Positions 1 to 6,203 of a stretch of 8,428 nt of DNA are shown here, piece after piece. Made by a program: the position numbers and the translations under genes. Source of the DNA: Thermoanaerobaculia bacterium (lineage in GTDB: Bacteria > Acidobacteriota > Thermoanaerobaculia > Multivoradales > UBA5704). The notes beneath the pieces were generated by a model that did no database searches, was not told where the DNA came from, and was given only the letters and a program-made list of their open reading frames with translations. The stretch's first letter is position 1. Each line of letters begins with the position of its first letter. The stretch lies in contig JAICSG010000137.1 of NCBI GenBank assembly GCA_025937035.1, positions 1 through 8,428 of the forward strand. Direction: 5' to 3'.

Positions 1-819
1 CGAGTCCAGGGCGACCTTCCCGGCGCCGAGGAAGGCTTCCTGCGCTCCGATCGCCTCCTGGAGGCCGGTGTCGCCGCCGGTCCTGGCCCGTTGGACGCCG
101 CGAGACCGCTCGATCTGAAGGCCTCGCTACGGCGCTATCAGGGCCGCTTCGAGGAGGCCCTCGGCCTGCTGGATCTGGCGCTGAAGGCGAACGGGTCCAG
201 AGAGGCCAGAGGGCGAATTCTGATCAAGAAGGCGAACACTCTGGAGCTCATGGGAGATCTCGAGAAAGCCTTGGCCGAGTTGCGGCAGGCAGAGCTGTTT
301 CTTAGGGAAGCCCACGATGCTCGTATCTCCTGGATCATCCAGCACTCTTTGGCTCACAAGCTGTGGCAGCTTGGGCGATACGTGGAAGCTCAGTCGCATT
401 TACCGGAGGCGCGGAAGAGGGCGATCGAGACAGGTAACGAGTTGGACCTCATTCGTACCCTCTGGGTCGAGGGAGGTATCGCGGCGGGTCTAGGGCAGAG
501 AAGACAGGCCCTGGCAGCCATTGAACAGGTGCGGCGCTACTTCAATGCCAATCGCATCGCCTACGACGCGGCTCTGGCCTCCCTGGAGCTGGCAGCTATT
601 TACTTAGAAGAGGAGCGGACCGCGGAGGTGAAGAGGCTATCCGAGGAGATGTACTGGATCTTCAAATCGCAAGGAGTCCATCAGGAGGCCTTGGCCGCAT
701 TGCAGCTTTTCTTCGATGCAGTCAGAAAAGAAGAGGCCACCGCTGATCTTGCCCGGCGGCTGGTCGAATATCTCACCAAGGCTCGGTGCCATCCGGGCCT
801 GCGGTTCGAAAAAGACTGA
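1..819 (+). CDS. TPR-repeat protein, C-terminal part (5' end outside window)
   Basis: The frame is open from the first base of the window and stops with TGA at 817-819, so this is the last ~272 residues of a longer protein; the TTG at 91 is only an internal candidate start. The visible part is almost entirely amphipathic helix pairs of tetratricopeptide type. Examples are YQGRFEEALGLLDLAL, LELMGDLEKALAELRQAE, WQLGRYVEAQSHLPEAR and GLGQRRQALAAIEQVRRYF, each with the small/large residue spacing of TPR helices. It has no signal peptide or membrane segment in view, so it is probably cytoplasmic. TPR arrays are protein- or peptide-binding scaffolds. In bacteria of this style they are often the C-terminal sensor half of an HTH regulator, but no HTH is visible here and that part would lie upstream. 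It converges on the small exported protein at 966-1283. TPR assignment is confident; the partner and role are unknown. Confidence 0.85.
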   Translation, partial: RVQGDLPGAEEGFLRSDRLLEAGVAAGPGPLDAARPLDLKASLRRYQGRFEEALGLLDLALKANGSREARGRILIKKANTLELMGDLEKALAELRQAELFLREAHDARISWIIQHSLAHKLWQLGRYVEAQSHLPEARKRAIETGNELDLIRTLWVEGGIAAGLGQRRQALAAIEQVRRYFNANRIAYDAALASLELAAIYLEEERTAEVKRLSEEMYWIFKSQGVHQEALAALQLFFDAVRKEEATADLARRLVEYLTKARCHPGLRFEKD

Positions 820-864
820 GTGCCTCGCTATTTCAAAGGGGAATCAGGAAAAAGCCTTTCAGCT

Positions 865-928
865 GACCTCTCCCTCTTCTCCCGGTCGGGGGGAGTGCGG
901 TGGGAGAAGAGGGCCGGGGTGATGAGGG
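865..928. terminator. Long GC-rich hairpin between convergent genes (REP-like)
   Basis: CCCTCTTCTCCC at 872-883 is perfectly complementary to GGGAGAAGAGGG at 902-913, giving a 12-bp stem around an 18-nt loop. An outer CCTC (867-870) can also pair with GAGG (924-927). It lies between the stop of the TPR gene (819) and the stop of the minus-strand small gene (966), where a two-way terminator is expected. There is no clear T-tract, so a Rho-independent role is uncertain. The style (CCTCTCCC...GGGAG..GGGCCGGGGTGA) resembles repetitive extragenic palindromes that occur many times per genome in diverse bacteria, so it may be a dispersed repeat that doubles as a transcription barrier. Confidence 0.6.
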
Positions 929-965
929 GCCAACGGACCGAGGACGCCGAATCTGAAAAGTCTGG

Positions 966-1283
966 TCAGCGCCCGTCCGGGTCAGCCTGAGAGCCATTAT
1001 CGGCATTCGCCGTCGCGGGAGCCGGGCTCTGCGAGCTACTGCCGTTTGGGTCAATTTGATAGCCATTCTTAGTCATCACCCTATTCGGCTCCCCCATGCT
1101 CCCATTCTTCCCCCAAACCGAGCTCACCACCCTCCACAGCCACCCCACAAAATCCAGCGAAGCCGGAGCCCCGACCGCCCTCCCATGGGCCTGGGCGCCT
1201 CGCGAAGGCGCCGCCAGGAGGGCGGGGGAGGCGAGGGTGGCGGCGAGCACGAGGACGAGGATCATCCGAGGCAGTCGAGACAT
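966..1283 (-). CDS. Small exported protein with three NG....DPNG-type repeats
   Basis: A 105-aa protein whose start is supported by a strong Shine-Dalgarno (AAAGGAGC read on the minus strand, six bases between GGAG and ATG). Residues 1-25 are a signal peptide: basic MSRLPR, then hydrophobic MILVLVLAATLASPALL, then an AxA-like cleavage region near LLAA/P. The mature part has a tryptophan-rich segment (DFVGWLWRVVSSVWG, residues 44-58) followed by three degenerate decapeptides: KNGSMGEPNR (59-68), KNGYQIDPNG (72-81) and DNGSQADPDG (95-104). There is no lipobox and no cysteine in the mature part. The function is not recognised. The gene is divergent from the XRE regulator and convergent with the TPR protein, so regulation by either is plausible. 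Being small, exported and next to a TPR protein, it could be a signal precursor, an envelope peptide or a calcium-binding-like repeat protein; none of these is shown. Confidence 0.75.
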   Translation of the reverse strand: MSRLPRMILVLVLAATLASPALLAAPSRGAQAHGRAVGAPASLDFVGWLWRVVSSVWGKNGSMGEPNRVMTKNGYQIDPNGSSSQSPAPATANADNGSQADPDGR

Positions 1284-1309
1284 GTGCAGCTCCTTTCAGG
1301 GAGAGCGCT

Positions 1310-1323
1310 CCGGGACGGCCCGG
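1310..1323. promoter_or_regulatory. Short hairpin in leader of the small exported gene
   Basis: CCGGG-ACGG-CCCGG (five pairs, four-base loop) lies 27 bases upstream of the minus-strand start at 1283, just beyond its Shine-Dalgarno site (about 1291-1297). It would fall in the 5' leader of that mRNA. The region is GC-rich, so chance is a fair alternative. Confidence 0.25.
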
Positions 1324-1363
1324 GTGGCCGCGCGGGCGTCTCTCCCTATAAGGTGCTTCCAGA

Positions 1364-1415
1364 CGGGAGAAAAGACCTCCCGAAAAGCCACGAGATGAGG
1401 TTTTTACGGGAAAAG
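1364..1415. promoter_or_regulatory. Possible operator repeats before the XRE gene
   Basis: Three similar short motifs precede the regulator start: CGGGAGAAAAG (1364-1374), CCCGAAAAG (1379-1387) and CGGGAAAAG (1407-1415). The first two also contain an inverted pair CGGGAG/CTCCCG (1364-1369 and 1377-1382, seven-base loop). They sit in the 140-bp divergent region between the small exported gene and the XRE gene, where autoregulation by an HTH protein is common. A TATAAG at 1347-1352 could be a -10 element for the XRE gene, but no good -35 accompanies it. Evidence is pattern only. Confidence 0.3.
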
Positions 1416-1423
1416 GGATTGAC

Positions 1424-1819
1424 ATGGCGAAATCAACCGCGGGCGACCCCGCCGACCTGAGGCTGGTGGTAACCTTCCTGCGCTCGTTGCGGAGGTGGAC
1501 CCAGGAAGAGCTGTCGAGAGCCTCCGGGGTCGACCGGGGGGTGATCTCCGACTACGAATTGGGGGCCAAGTCGCCGACGCGCAAGACCCTCCAGCGGCTC
1601 ACCGCGGCGGTGGGCCTCCCGGACCGCTGCGTGGAGATCCTCCTGCCGGTCTGCCGGGCCTGCCGGCTGGCCCTGGAGGCCTCCAGCGCCTCGCCGGAGA
1701 CGGAGCCCCTGGAAGAGGACCTCGCGGCCGGTCTGGGGCCCGCGATTCTCGACGCCGTCCTCCCTCGCCTGGCGCCGCACCTCCTGGCTCTGGAGGAATC
1801 GCTGGGCGAAAACGCTTGA
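1424..1819 (+). CDS. XRE-family HTH transcriptional regulator
   Basis: A 131-aa protein with an XRE/Cro-CI type helix-turn-helix at about residues 12-66. TQEELSRASGVDRG (residues 26-39) forms helices 2 and the turn, and VISDYELG (40-47) holds the recognition helix with the family's typical S-x-Y-E-x-G ending. After it come a CRAC motif (C77, C80) in a helix, an acidic linker (SPETEPLEEDLAA) and a C-terminal amphipathic helix (AILDAVLPRLAPHLLALEESL) that could dimerise. The ATG at 1424 follows a modest AAAAGGG ribosome site. There is no signal peptide; it acts on DNA in the cytoplasm. It is divergent from the small exported gene, and the 21-bp dyad array begins 16 bases after its stop, so that array is a natural candidate target. 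Single CxxC pairs can also bind metal, but two cysteines alone do not show it. Target genes are unknown. Confidence 0.88.
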   Translation: MAKSTAGDPADLRLVVTFLRSLRRWTQEELSRASGVDRGVISDYELGAKSPTRKTLQRLTAAVGLPDRCVEILLPVCRACRLALEASSASPETEPLEEDLAAGLGPAILDAVLPRLAPHLLALEESLGENA

Positions 1820-1835
1820 GGGGAATCCGCCGGCC

Positions 1836-2108
1836 CCGGCGAGAGCCCCGCCGGTCGGAATGAGACCTTCGCGAGATCCGGCGGAGGGCTCGCCGGGGGT
1901 GGCAGACGAAGAAATGACCCCGGCCATCCTTCCGCCGGAGCCGGCGGCCGACTTGCCGGGGCCGGCAGGAAGACCCATGACCCCGGCAGGCCTTCCGCCG
2001 CGGGTGGCGGACGATTCGCCGGGGGTAAAGGACAAACTTTTGACTCCGGCAAGCCACCTGCCGGCCCCGGCGGCCGGCCCGCCGCTCTTCAAAGGGCCTA
2101 CAATTCCC
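1836..2108. repeat. Tandem array in 21-bp register with eight CCGGC-N9-GCCGG dyads
   Basis: Starting at 1836, the sequence divides into thirteen consecutive 21-bp units. Eight carry the 19-nt dyad CCGGC-N9-GCCGG or a near match, at 1836, 1878, 1920, 1941, 1983, 2004, 2046 and 2067, so every spacing is exactly 21 or 42. Units follow an X-Y-Z order with a 63-bp super-period. X and Y are dyads two bases apart, and Z is a purine-rich unit without a dyad, three of whose copies end in ATGACC or TTGACT (1899, 1962, 2025). Position 6 pairs with 14 in six of eight dyads using G-C, A-T or G-T, which hints that the stem matters. 21 bp is two turns of B-DNA, so all sites would face one side. The first X lacks its Y, and the last Z slot (2088-2108) no longer matches. 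The same register is open as proline-rich heptads in one frame (ATG 1860 to stop 2111), but the changes are mostly non-synonymous and no good ribosome site precedes it. Confidence 0.85.
2099..2104 (+). promoter_or_regulatory. -10 box (TACAAT) for the 72-aa gene, no -35 match
   Basis: TACAAT lies 33 bases before the ATG at 2138 and would give a start near 2111 and a leader of about 27 bases. The expected -35 position (about 2076-2081) is GGCCCG, inside the last dyad of the array, so there is no sigma-70 -35 box. A -10 without a -35, abutted by repeated dyads, fits a regulated promoter. The same TACAAT hexamer is used at 4386. Confidence 0.45.
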
Positions 2109-2137
2109 TGAAGCAGTCAAGACAAAGGAAGATCCTC

Positions 2138-2356
2138 ATGGGGCAGCGGGGTGGGCTCCGATGGAGAACGTGGGGCGGCGCGGCTCTGGCTGTCTTCGGG
2201 CTGGCCGCCCCGGCCGGCGCGCAATCCTGCACGGCGACCGGACCGGTCAACGTGGGCCTGGACAGGGGAGAGTCGTCGACGTGCGCTCGGGATCTGACGG
2301 CCGGGCGCTGGACGGCTCTCTGTACAAGCGCTGGTAAGCGGAGGGCTTTCCCTTAG
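2138..2356 (+). CDS. Small exported protein of unknown function, possibly truncated
   Basis: A 72-aa protein with a clear ribosome site (AAAGGAAG at 2124-2131) and ATG at 2138. Residues 1-28 form a signal peptide: basic RGGLRWR, hydrophobic WGGAALAVFGLAAP, then AGA/Q cleavage. The mature part is only ~43 residues (QSCTATGPVNVGLDRGES onward) with three cysteines and no recognised domain. The first half of the mature part looks like the N-terminal edge of a larger secreted beta domain, while the tail (SAGKRRAFP) looks like a random end. The gene may therefore be a 5' remnant of a longer gene or carry a frameshift: the +1-shifted frame reads VVDVRSGSDGRALDGSLYKRW before a TAA at 2335. Its TAG overlaps the left arm of the hairpin at 2355. 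Export is well supported; function is unknown. Confidence 0.55.
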   Translation: MGQRGGLRWRTWGGAALAVFGLAAPAGAQSCTATGPVNVGLDRGESSTCARDLTAGRWTALCTSAGKRRAFP

Positions 2357-2409
2357 AGGGCGTCTCTACAGTGGGGCCGGACGGAATCGCCACTTTCGAG
2401 ACACCCTCT
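2355..2409. terminator. Imperfect hairpin, probable bidirectional terminator
   Basis: AGAGGGCGTCTC (2355-2366) pairs with GAGACACCCTCT (2398-2409) with one mismatch, and an inner AGTGG/CCACT (2370-2374 and 2390-2394) continues the stem after a three-base internal loop. It fills the gap between two convergent genes exactly: the TAG of the 72-aa gene is at 2354-2356 and the TAA of the Omp85 gene is at 2409-2411. That position argues for a shared terminator. A tiny inverted-repeat element is the alternative. Confidence 0.6.
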
Positions 2410-4190
2410 TAGAACGTATCCCCCGTCGAAACCAGCCACTGCACGCTCTGGATCGAGCGGGTGCGGTCGAGGGGGAGAGCGACGTCGAGGTGGAGGACGG
2501 CGCCGCGGGCGGAGCGGCTGGAGGCGATGCGCAGGCCGAGGCCGATGTCCTTGAGGACCCTCTGCTGCTGCTGGAGCGCCAGCGCGCGGTTCTGCGCGGT
2601 GAGGGTGTCCACGAACCAGGCCTGGCCGGCGTCGAAGAAGACCGCGGCGCCCAGATGGGCCAGGTGGAAGACCTCGCGGTCGCTGTAGAAGCGCTGCTCC
2701 AGGGTCAGCAGGAAGCGGCGGTCCCCCGCCTGGTAGCGCAGTGGATAGCCGCGCAGGCCGCTGTCGCCGCCCAGGAGGAGCTGGTCCTCGCCGTCCAGAC
2801 GGTGGGCGAGGTCGGCGCCCAGCGAGGCGTAGAAGACCTGCGAGCCGAGGTCGCGCAGGTAGTAGCGCAGGCGCCCTCCCGCCACCAGGTTCTCGGCGTC
2901 CTTCCGGTACCAGCGGGTCGAGGCGCCGAGTTGGAAGAGCACGAGCTGGCCCGGCGTCGGCCGCCAGCCGTCCGCGACCGCGGTCTGGGCCACCCAGCGG
3001 GTGCCGTCGCCGCCGAAGGTGGGGGAGGAGAGGCCGAGGAGCAGGCTGTACTGCCGCCCCAGGTTGAGGTCCTCGGAGCGCTGGATGCGGTCGAGGTCCT
3101 TCTCGACCACGTACTGGCTCTGCACCGACTCGAAGCGCACCCACGGATAGGCCAGCACGCGGTCCGGCGGCAGCGGCAGCTTGCGGATCTCCTTGCCCAG
3201 TGGCCCCCGGCCGAGGAGGCCCAGAGGGAGCTTCGAGGAGCGCGAGAAGTCGTCCCGCGTATAGGTGAAGCCGGCCTCCCATCGGTGGGTGAAGCCGTCC
3301 ACCAGCCCCGGCGAATAGCCGCCGTAGGCCTCCACGAAATCGGTCTGATGACGGAAGAAGGTCTCGGCCTTGCCGAGAGTGTAGAGGCTCTCCAGGCGGT
3401 CGTCGCGGAAGCTCCTCATCCCCGCGGCCCAGTGGGTGTCGAGCGAGTAGAAGGGGCGCTCGATCTCCAGGCGCTGGCGGCCGCCGTCGCTGTTGTCCGC
3501 GTAGGAGGCGAGCAGGCGGACGCGGCTCCCCAGCAGGTTGGGATCGGTATAGCGGACGAGGTTCGAGGTGCGGTCGATGGTGCCGATGCGGTCGAGCTCG
3601 ATCTCCTTGCCGGTGCCCAGGAAGTTGCTGTCGCTCAGCGAGAAGCTGGTGCTGTTCTTCCCCCCGGCGCGGCCGAAGGAGGCGCCCCCCTGGAGGGTCC
3701 AGACGTCGCGGGTGGCCACCTCCACGTCCACCTTGCCGTCGCCGCGCGGCACGGGGCGGATGTCGACGTCGTAGAGGTAGTCGTGGGTGCGCAGGATGCG
3801 CGCCGACTCGGCGATCAGCTCGGGGTTGAAGACGTCGCCGGGCTTGAAGAGGAGCTGGCTCTTGATCACCCCCTCCCGCGTGGTGCGGTGCAGGCGGTTG
3901 GCGAGGCGGAAGAGCTTGCGGTTCTCCCCGGGATCGTCGGGATTGAAGATGTCCCTGGCGGCCACCCGGACCTCGCCGATGACGCTCCCCGGCGGGATTG
4001 TCGGGGCCTCCGGTCCCGGTGCCAGCACGGGCTGCCGCGCCGCCTGATCTCCCGCGGACAGCCACCGGTAGAAGCCCGGCGACGGCTGGGCCTGGACGGG
4101 GGCGGCGCAGAGAGCGGCGGCCAGCAGGCTGGCCGCGGGCAGCAGGCGGTCGGAGGCTGGCGGGCGGCGCAGGCCGCGGCTCGAATCCAT
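2409..4190 (-). CDS. Omp85/BamA-TamA-like outer-membrane beta-barrel protein
   Basis: A 593-aa protein. Residues 1-34 are a signal peptide ending VQA/Q. A single POTRA-like domain follows at about 70-165, starting VIGEVRVAARDIFNP and including FKPGDVFNPELIAESARILRTHDYLYDVDIRP, the usual helix-strand ending of POTRA. Residues ~170-593 are alternating hydrophobic strands of a 16-strand-type barrel. GGDSGLRGYPL holds the conserved loop-6 RGY/F motif at R480-G481-Y482, and the chain ends in phenylalanine (GDTF), as expected for a BAM-recognised beta-signal. Family members insert barrel proteins or secrete partners across the outer membrane. With one POTRA rather than BamA's five, this is a non-essential-type paralogue rather than BamA itself. 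The start is fixed by GGAG seven bases before the ATG. No TPS-type partner is adjacent on the same strand; the secreted proteases are divergent. Confidence 0.88.
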   Translation of the reverse strand: MDSSRGLRRPPASDRLLPAASLLAAALCAAPVQAQPSPGFYRWLSAGDQAARQPVLAPGPEAPTIPPGSVIGEVRVAARDIFNPDDPGENRKLFRLANRLHRTTREGVIKSQLLFKPGDVFNPELIAESARILRTHDYLYDVDIRPVPRGDGKVDVEVATRDVWTLQGGASFGRAGGKNSTSFSLSDSNFLGTGKEIELDRIGTIDRTSNLVRYTDPNLLGSRVRLLASYADNSDGGRQRLEIERPFYSLDTHWAAGMRSFRDDRLESLYTLGKAETFFRHQTDFVEAYGGYSPGLVDGFTHRWEAGFTYTRDDFSRSSKLPLGLLGRGPLGKEIRKLPLPPDRVLAYPWVRFESVQSQYVVEKDLDRIQRSEDLNLGRQYSLLLGLSSPTFGGDGTRWVAQTAVADGWRPTPGQLVLFQLGASTRWYRKDAENLVAGGRLRYYLRDLGSQVFYASLGADLAHRLDGEDQLLLGGDSGLRGYPLRYQAGDRRFLLTLEQRFYSDREVFHLAHLGAAVFFDAGQAWFVDTLTAQNRALALQQQQRVLKDIGLGLRIASSRSARGAVLHLDVALPLDRTRSIQSVQWLVSTGDTF

Positions 4191-4492
4191 GCAGAGACTC
4201 CGTGGAAGACCCGTCAGTTATACGGATCATAGCGCGCGAGCGTCGCGGACGCCATCGCCGGCCCGGGAATTTTCCGCCCGCGGGCCGCCTTTATCGCCGG
4301 AACAACGATGGATCGTCTCGCGGTCAAGAACAGGAGCGATGAAGTGTGTAAATTATGCACCATTTGACATAAGCACGTGACTTGGTACAATCCCGCCAGT
4401 TTGCATCCCTGAGGATGTAGATCCCACTAGCGACCGAGAGGACGGGTAGTTGGGCGCTCCATGCGCGCTCGGCTCCGCAGGAGGGACCAGGA
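4191..4492. other. 302-bp divergent intergenic region
   Basis: This region separates the minus-strand Omp85 gene from the plus-strand protease genes. For the Omp85 gene, possible -10 boxes read on the minus strand are TATGAT (4226-4231) and TATAAC (4217-4222), but neither has a good -35. The right half is noticeably AT-richer (about 4336-4392) and carries the sigma-70 promoter described separately. The leader downstream can form a small hairpin, CATCC-CTGA-GGATG, at its 5' end (from about 4402). No RNA gene or additional ORF with a ribosome site is seen. Confidence 0.6.
4364..4391 (+). promoter_or_regulatory. Near-consensus sigma-70 promoter of the protease genes
   Basis: TTGACA (4364-4369), a 16-base spacer, then TACAAT (4386-4391), one base off TATAAT. 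It lies in an AT-rich patch in otherwise GC-rich DNA. Transcription would start near 4398 and leave a leader of about 95 bases before the ATG at 4493. The leader begins with a CATCC-CTGA-GGATG hairpin and ends with an AGGAGG ribosome site (4479-4484), which can pair weakly with a CTCC just upstream. Confidence 0.65.
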
Positions 4493-6025
4493 ATGCGTTT
4501 ACGTGTGAAGTGGATCTTTGTCAGCAGCGCGCTGGCGCTGGCCGCCGGGCCGGTCTGGGCGGCGGGCAGCCCGCCGGTGGTCCGGAGCCAGGATTTCGCC
4601 GCCACCGCCGCCGGTCTCGCGACCGGCGCGCGTCTGCGGCTGGAGGGCGTGCAGATCGCCGACACCGGCGAGCCCGCGACCTTCGACCTGGAGCGTTTCG
4701 AGGTCTTCGCCAAGGACGCGAAGATCACCGTCCACGGTGACCGGGGGGACCGGGTGCTGAGCCCGCCGGCCAACTCCTACTTTCGGGGCACCCTGAAGGA
4801 CCGGCCCGACTCCCGCGTCTTCCTCGCCCGTCTGGCGGACGGCAGCACCCGGGGGATGGTCAGCGCGCCCGGCGAGACCTACCTGATCGGCGCCGATTCC
4901 GCCGCGAGCGAGGCCAAGGCCCTGGGCGGGCCCCTGATGATGCACCGGGTCGATCCCGTGCTGCTGAAGTCCTCCCGCCGCGACACCGCCACCTGCGGCA
5001 ACGCCAGCCTCCCGGAGGGTCCGGGCAACAAGATGCTCGACTTCGGGGACGTCACCGCCTCTCCGGCCCTGGCGGAGAAGGCCACGGCCGCCGGGACCAC
5101 CACCGCCCTGTACACGGCGCGGATCGCGATCGAGACCGACTACGAGTTTTTCCAGATCTTCAACGACGCTACGGTGGCCACCAACTACGTGGCCAACCTG
5201 GTGGGCTTCGCCTCGACGGTCTACGCCGCCGAGCTCAACACCACCCTGGTGGTGCAGTCGCTCAGCCTCTGGCAGACCAGCAACGACCCGTGGACGCAAC
5301 GGAACACCCTCTGCAGCCTGCTGGAGTTCGGAAAGTACTGGAACCAGAACAAGACCGGGGTCTCGCGGACGATCGCTCACTTCCTGAGCGGCAAGCTCAG
5401 CGGCGGCGGCATCTCCTGGGTGGGGGCGCTCTGCCGCAGCACCTTCACCACCGGCTACACCTCCTGCCCCGAGCTCGGCGCCGAGACCACTCCCTGGGGG
5501 GGCGACTACGGCTACACGGGCAACATGTACGGCGAGTTCAACATCAACAACCCGGTGGTGGTGTGGGACATCTACTCGTTCGCCCACGAGGTGGGGCACA
5601 ACTTCGGCTCCAAGCACAGCCACTGCTACAACAACGTCGGCGGCAGCTCGGAGCCCATCGACAAGTGCTACTCCGGCGAGAGCGGCTGCTACTCCGGCGC
5701 CACCTCGCTGCCCGGGCCCTCGGGCCAGGGGAGCGGCACGATCATGAGCTATTGCAACCTGATGTCGGGGACCTACAGCAATATCTCCATGACGTTCGGC
5801 ACCAACTTCGCCTACGGCACGCTGCCCGGCCGGGAAGCGGCGCAGATGAGCAACTACATCGGAGCCGTGGCCGCGTCCAATTCGGCCTGTCTGGCCCCGG
5901 TCAGCGGCGGCGGGGGTGGTACCGGCGGTGGCGGAGGCGGCTCCAATCCGCCTCCCCCTCCTCCTCCCTCGGCCCTGCCGTTCAGCGACGGCTTCGAATC
6001 GGGGACCATGGGCTCCTGGCAGTGA
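4493..6025 (+). CDS. Secreted M12B/reprolysin-like zinc metalloprotease (copy 1)
   Basis: A 510-aa preproenzyme. The signal peptide is about residues 1-24 (LALAAGPVWA/A). The propeptide runs to about 205 and contains ATCGNA with C168, a candidate cysteine switch. The catalytic domain starts near YTARIAIETD (207) and has the metzincin zinc site HEVGHNFGSKH (zinc ligands H365, H369, H375; catalytic E366) and the Met-turn IMSYC (M418). Six or more cysteines in the domain (for example CYNNVGG, CYSGESGCYSG) suggest disulfides typical of secreted reprolysins. A glycine/proline linker (about 472-492) leads to a short tail, FSDGFESGTMGSWQ, which ends the protein. It likely hydrolyses peptide bonds in extracellular proteins. 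The ATG follows AGGAGG with eight bases of spacing. A related gene follows after 178 bp. The family assignment is strong; the substrate is unknown. Confidence 0.92.
   Translation: MRLRVKWIFVSSALALAAGPVWAAGSPPVVRSQDFAATAAGLATGARLRLEGVQIADTGEPATFDLERFEVFAKDAKITVHGDRGDRVLSPPANSYFRGTLKDRPDSRVFLARLADGSTRGMVSAPGETYLIGADSAASEAKALGGPLMMHRVDPVLLKSSRRDTATCGNASLPEGPGNKMLDFGDVTASPALAEKATAAGTTTALYTARIAIETDYEFFQIFNDATVATNYVANLVGFASTVYAAELNTTLVVQSLSLWQTSNDPWTQRNTLCSLLEFGKYWNQNKTGVSRTIAHFLSGKLSGGGISWVGALCRSTFTTGYTSCPELGAETTPWGGDYGYTGNMYGEFNINNPVVVWDIYSFAHEVGHNFGSKHSHCYNNVGGSSEPIDKCYSGESGCYSGATSLPGPSGQGSGTIMSYCNLMSGTYSNISMTFGTNFAYGTLPGREAAQMSNYIGAVAASNSACLAPVSGGGGGTGGGGGGSNPPPPPPPSALPFSDGFESGTMGSWQ
5333..5395 (+). 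repeat. Near-identical 63-nt block shared by the two protease genes (copy 1)
   Basis: This stretch matches 7059-7121 at 62 of 63 bases, with one synonymous T/C difference at 5377. It encodes KYWNQNKTGVSRTIAHFLSGK. Flanking parts of the two genes are clearly more diverged, so either this block was recently homogenised between the copies or it is under tight constraint. Confidence 0.8.
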
Positions 6026-6182
6026 GCCCCGGATAGAAAAACCCTGGCCCGGGATTTGCCCTTTCCATCCCCAGAGCAGTACGCCCAGAGATCGGGTGGG
6101 GAAGGCAAGTCTCTGATTCCACAGCGTTTCGTGTTGTGGCCAGGGACAAGGATTGGAGGTCTGGGGTGACAAAAACTGTCTC

Positions 6183-6202
6183 CAGGTCCTCGGAGGAACC
6201 TG
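6183..6202 (+). promoter_or_regulatory. Hairpin over the ribosome site of protease copy 2
   Basis: CAGGT (6183-6187) pairs with ACCTG (6198-6202), and CC (6188-6189) pairs with GG (6195-6196), with one bulged A and a five-base loop. The Shine-Dalgarno GGAGG (6192-6196) is half in the loop and half in the stem, and the ATG follows one base after the stem's 3' end. It could damp translation of this copy, but a stem this short may also be chance. Confidence 0.35.
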
Positions 6203-6203
6203 A

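Noticed and set aside
1419..1424. TTGACA overlapping the start codon of the XRE gene
   Set aside because: The matching -10 position lies inside the coding region and shows no TATAAT-like sequence; this is a chance match.
1433..2092. 219-codon minus-strand frame through the array and the XRE gene
   Set aside because: It exists because the 21-bp register keeps several frames open and the XRE gene is GC-rich; there is no ribosome site and no recognisable protein.
1836..2108. CRISPR array
   Set aside because: The units are contiguous degenerate 21-mers without unique spacers of constant length, and no cas gene is nearby.
1860..2111. 83-codon proline-rich heptad-repeat ORF within the array
   Set aside because: 21 bp equals seven codons, so any frame repeats. 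The array begins before the ATG, unit differences are mostly non-synonymous and the ribosome site is poor. It is kept only as a minor alternative for the array.
2490..4232. 580-codon open frame on the plus strand opposite the Omp85 gene
   Set aside because: It is the antisense shadow of a GC-rich gene: an Ala/Val/Glu/Gly-heavy sequence with no domain, no signal and no ribosome site. The minus strand has a signal peptide, POTRA, the RGY motif and a terminal Phe.
6026..6203. Possible terminator or promoter between the two proteases
   Set aside because: Only weak pairings are present (for example CCACA/TGTGG at 6119-6139) and there is no convincing -35/-10 pair, so nothing was annotated.
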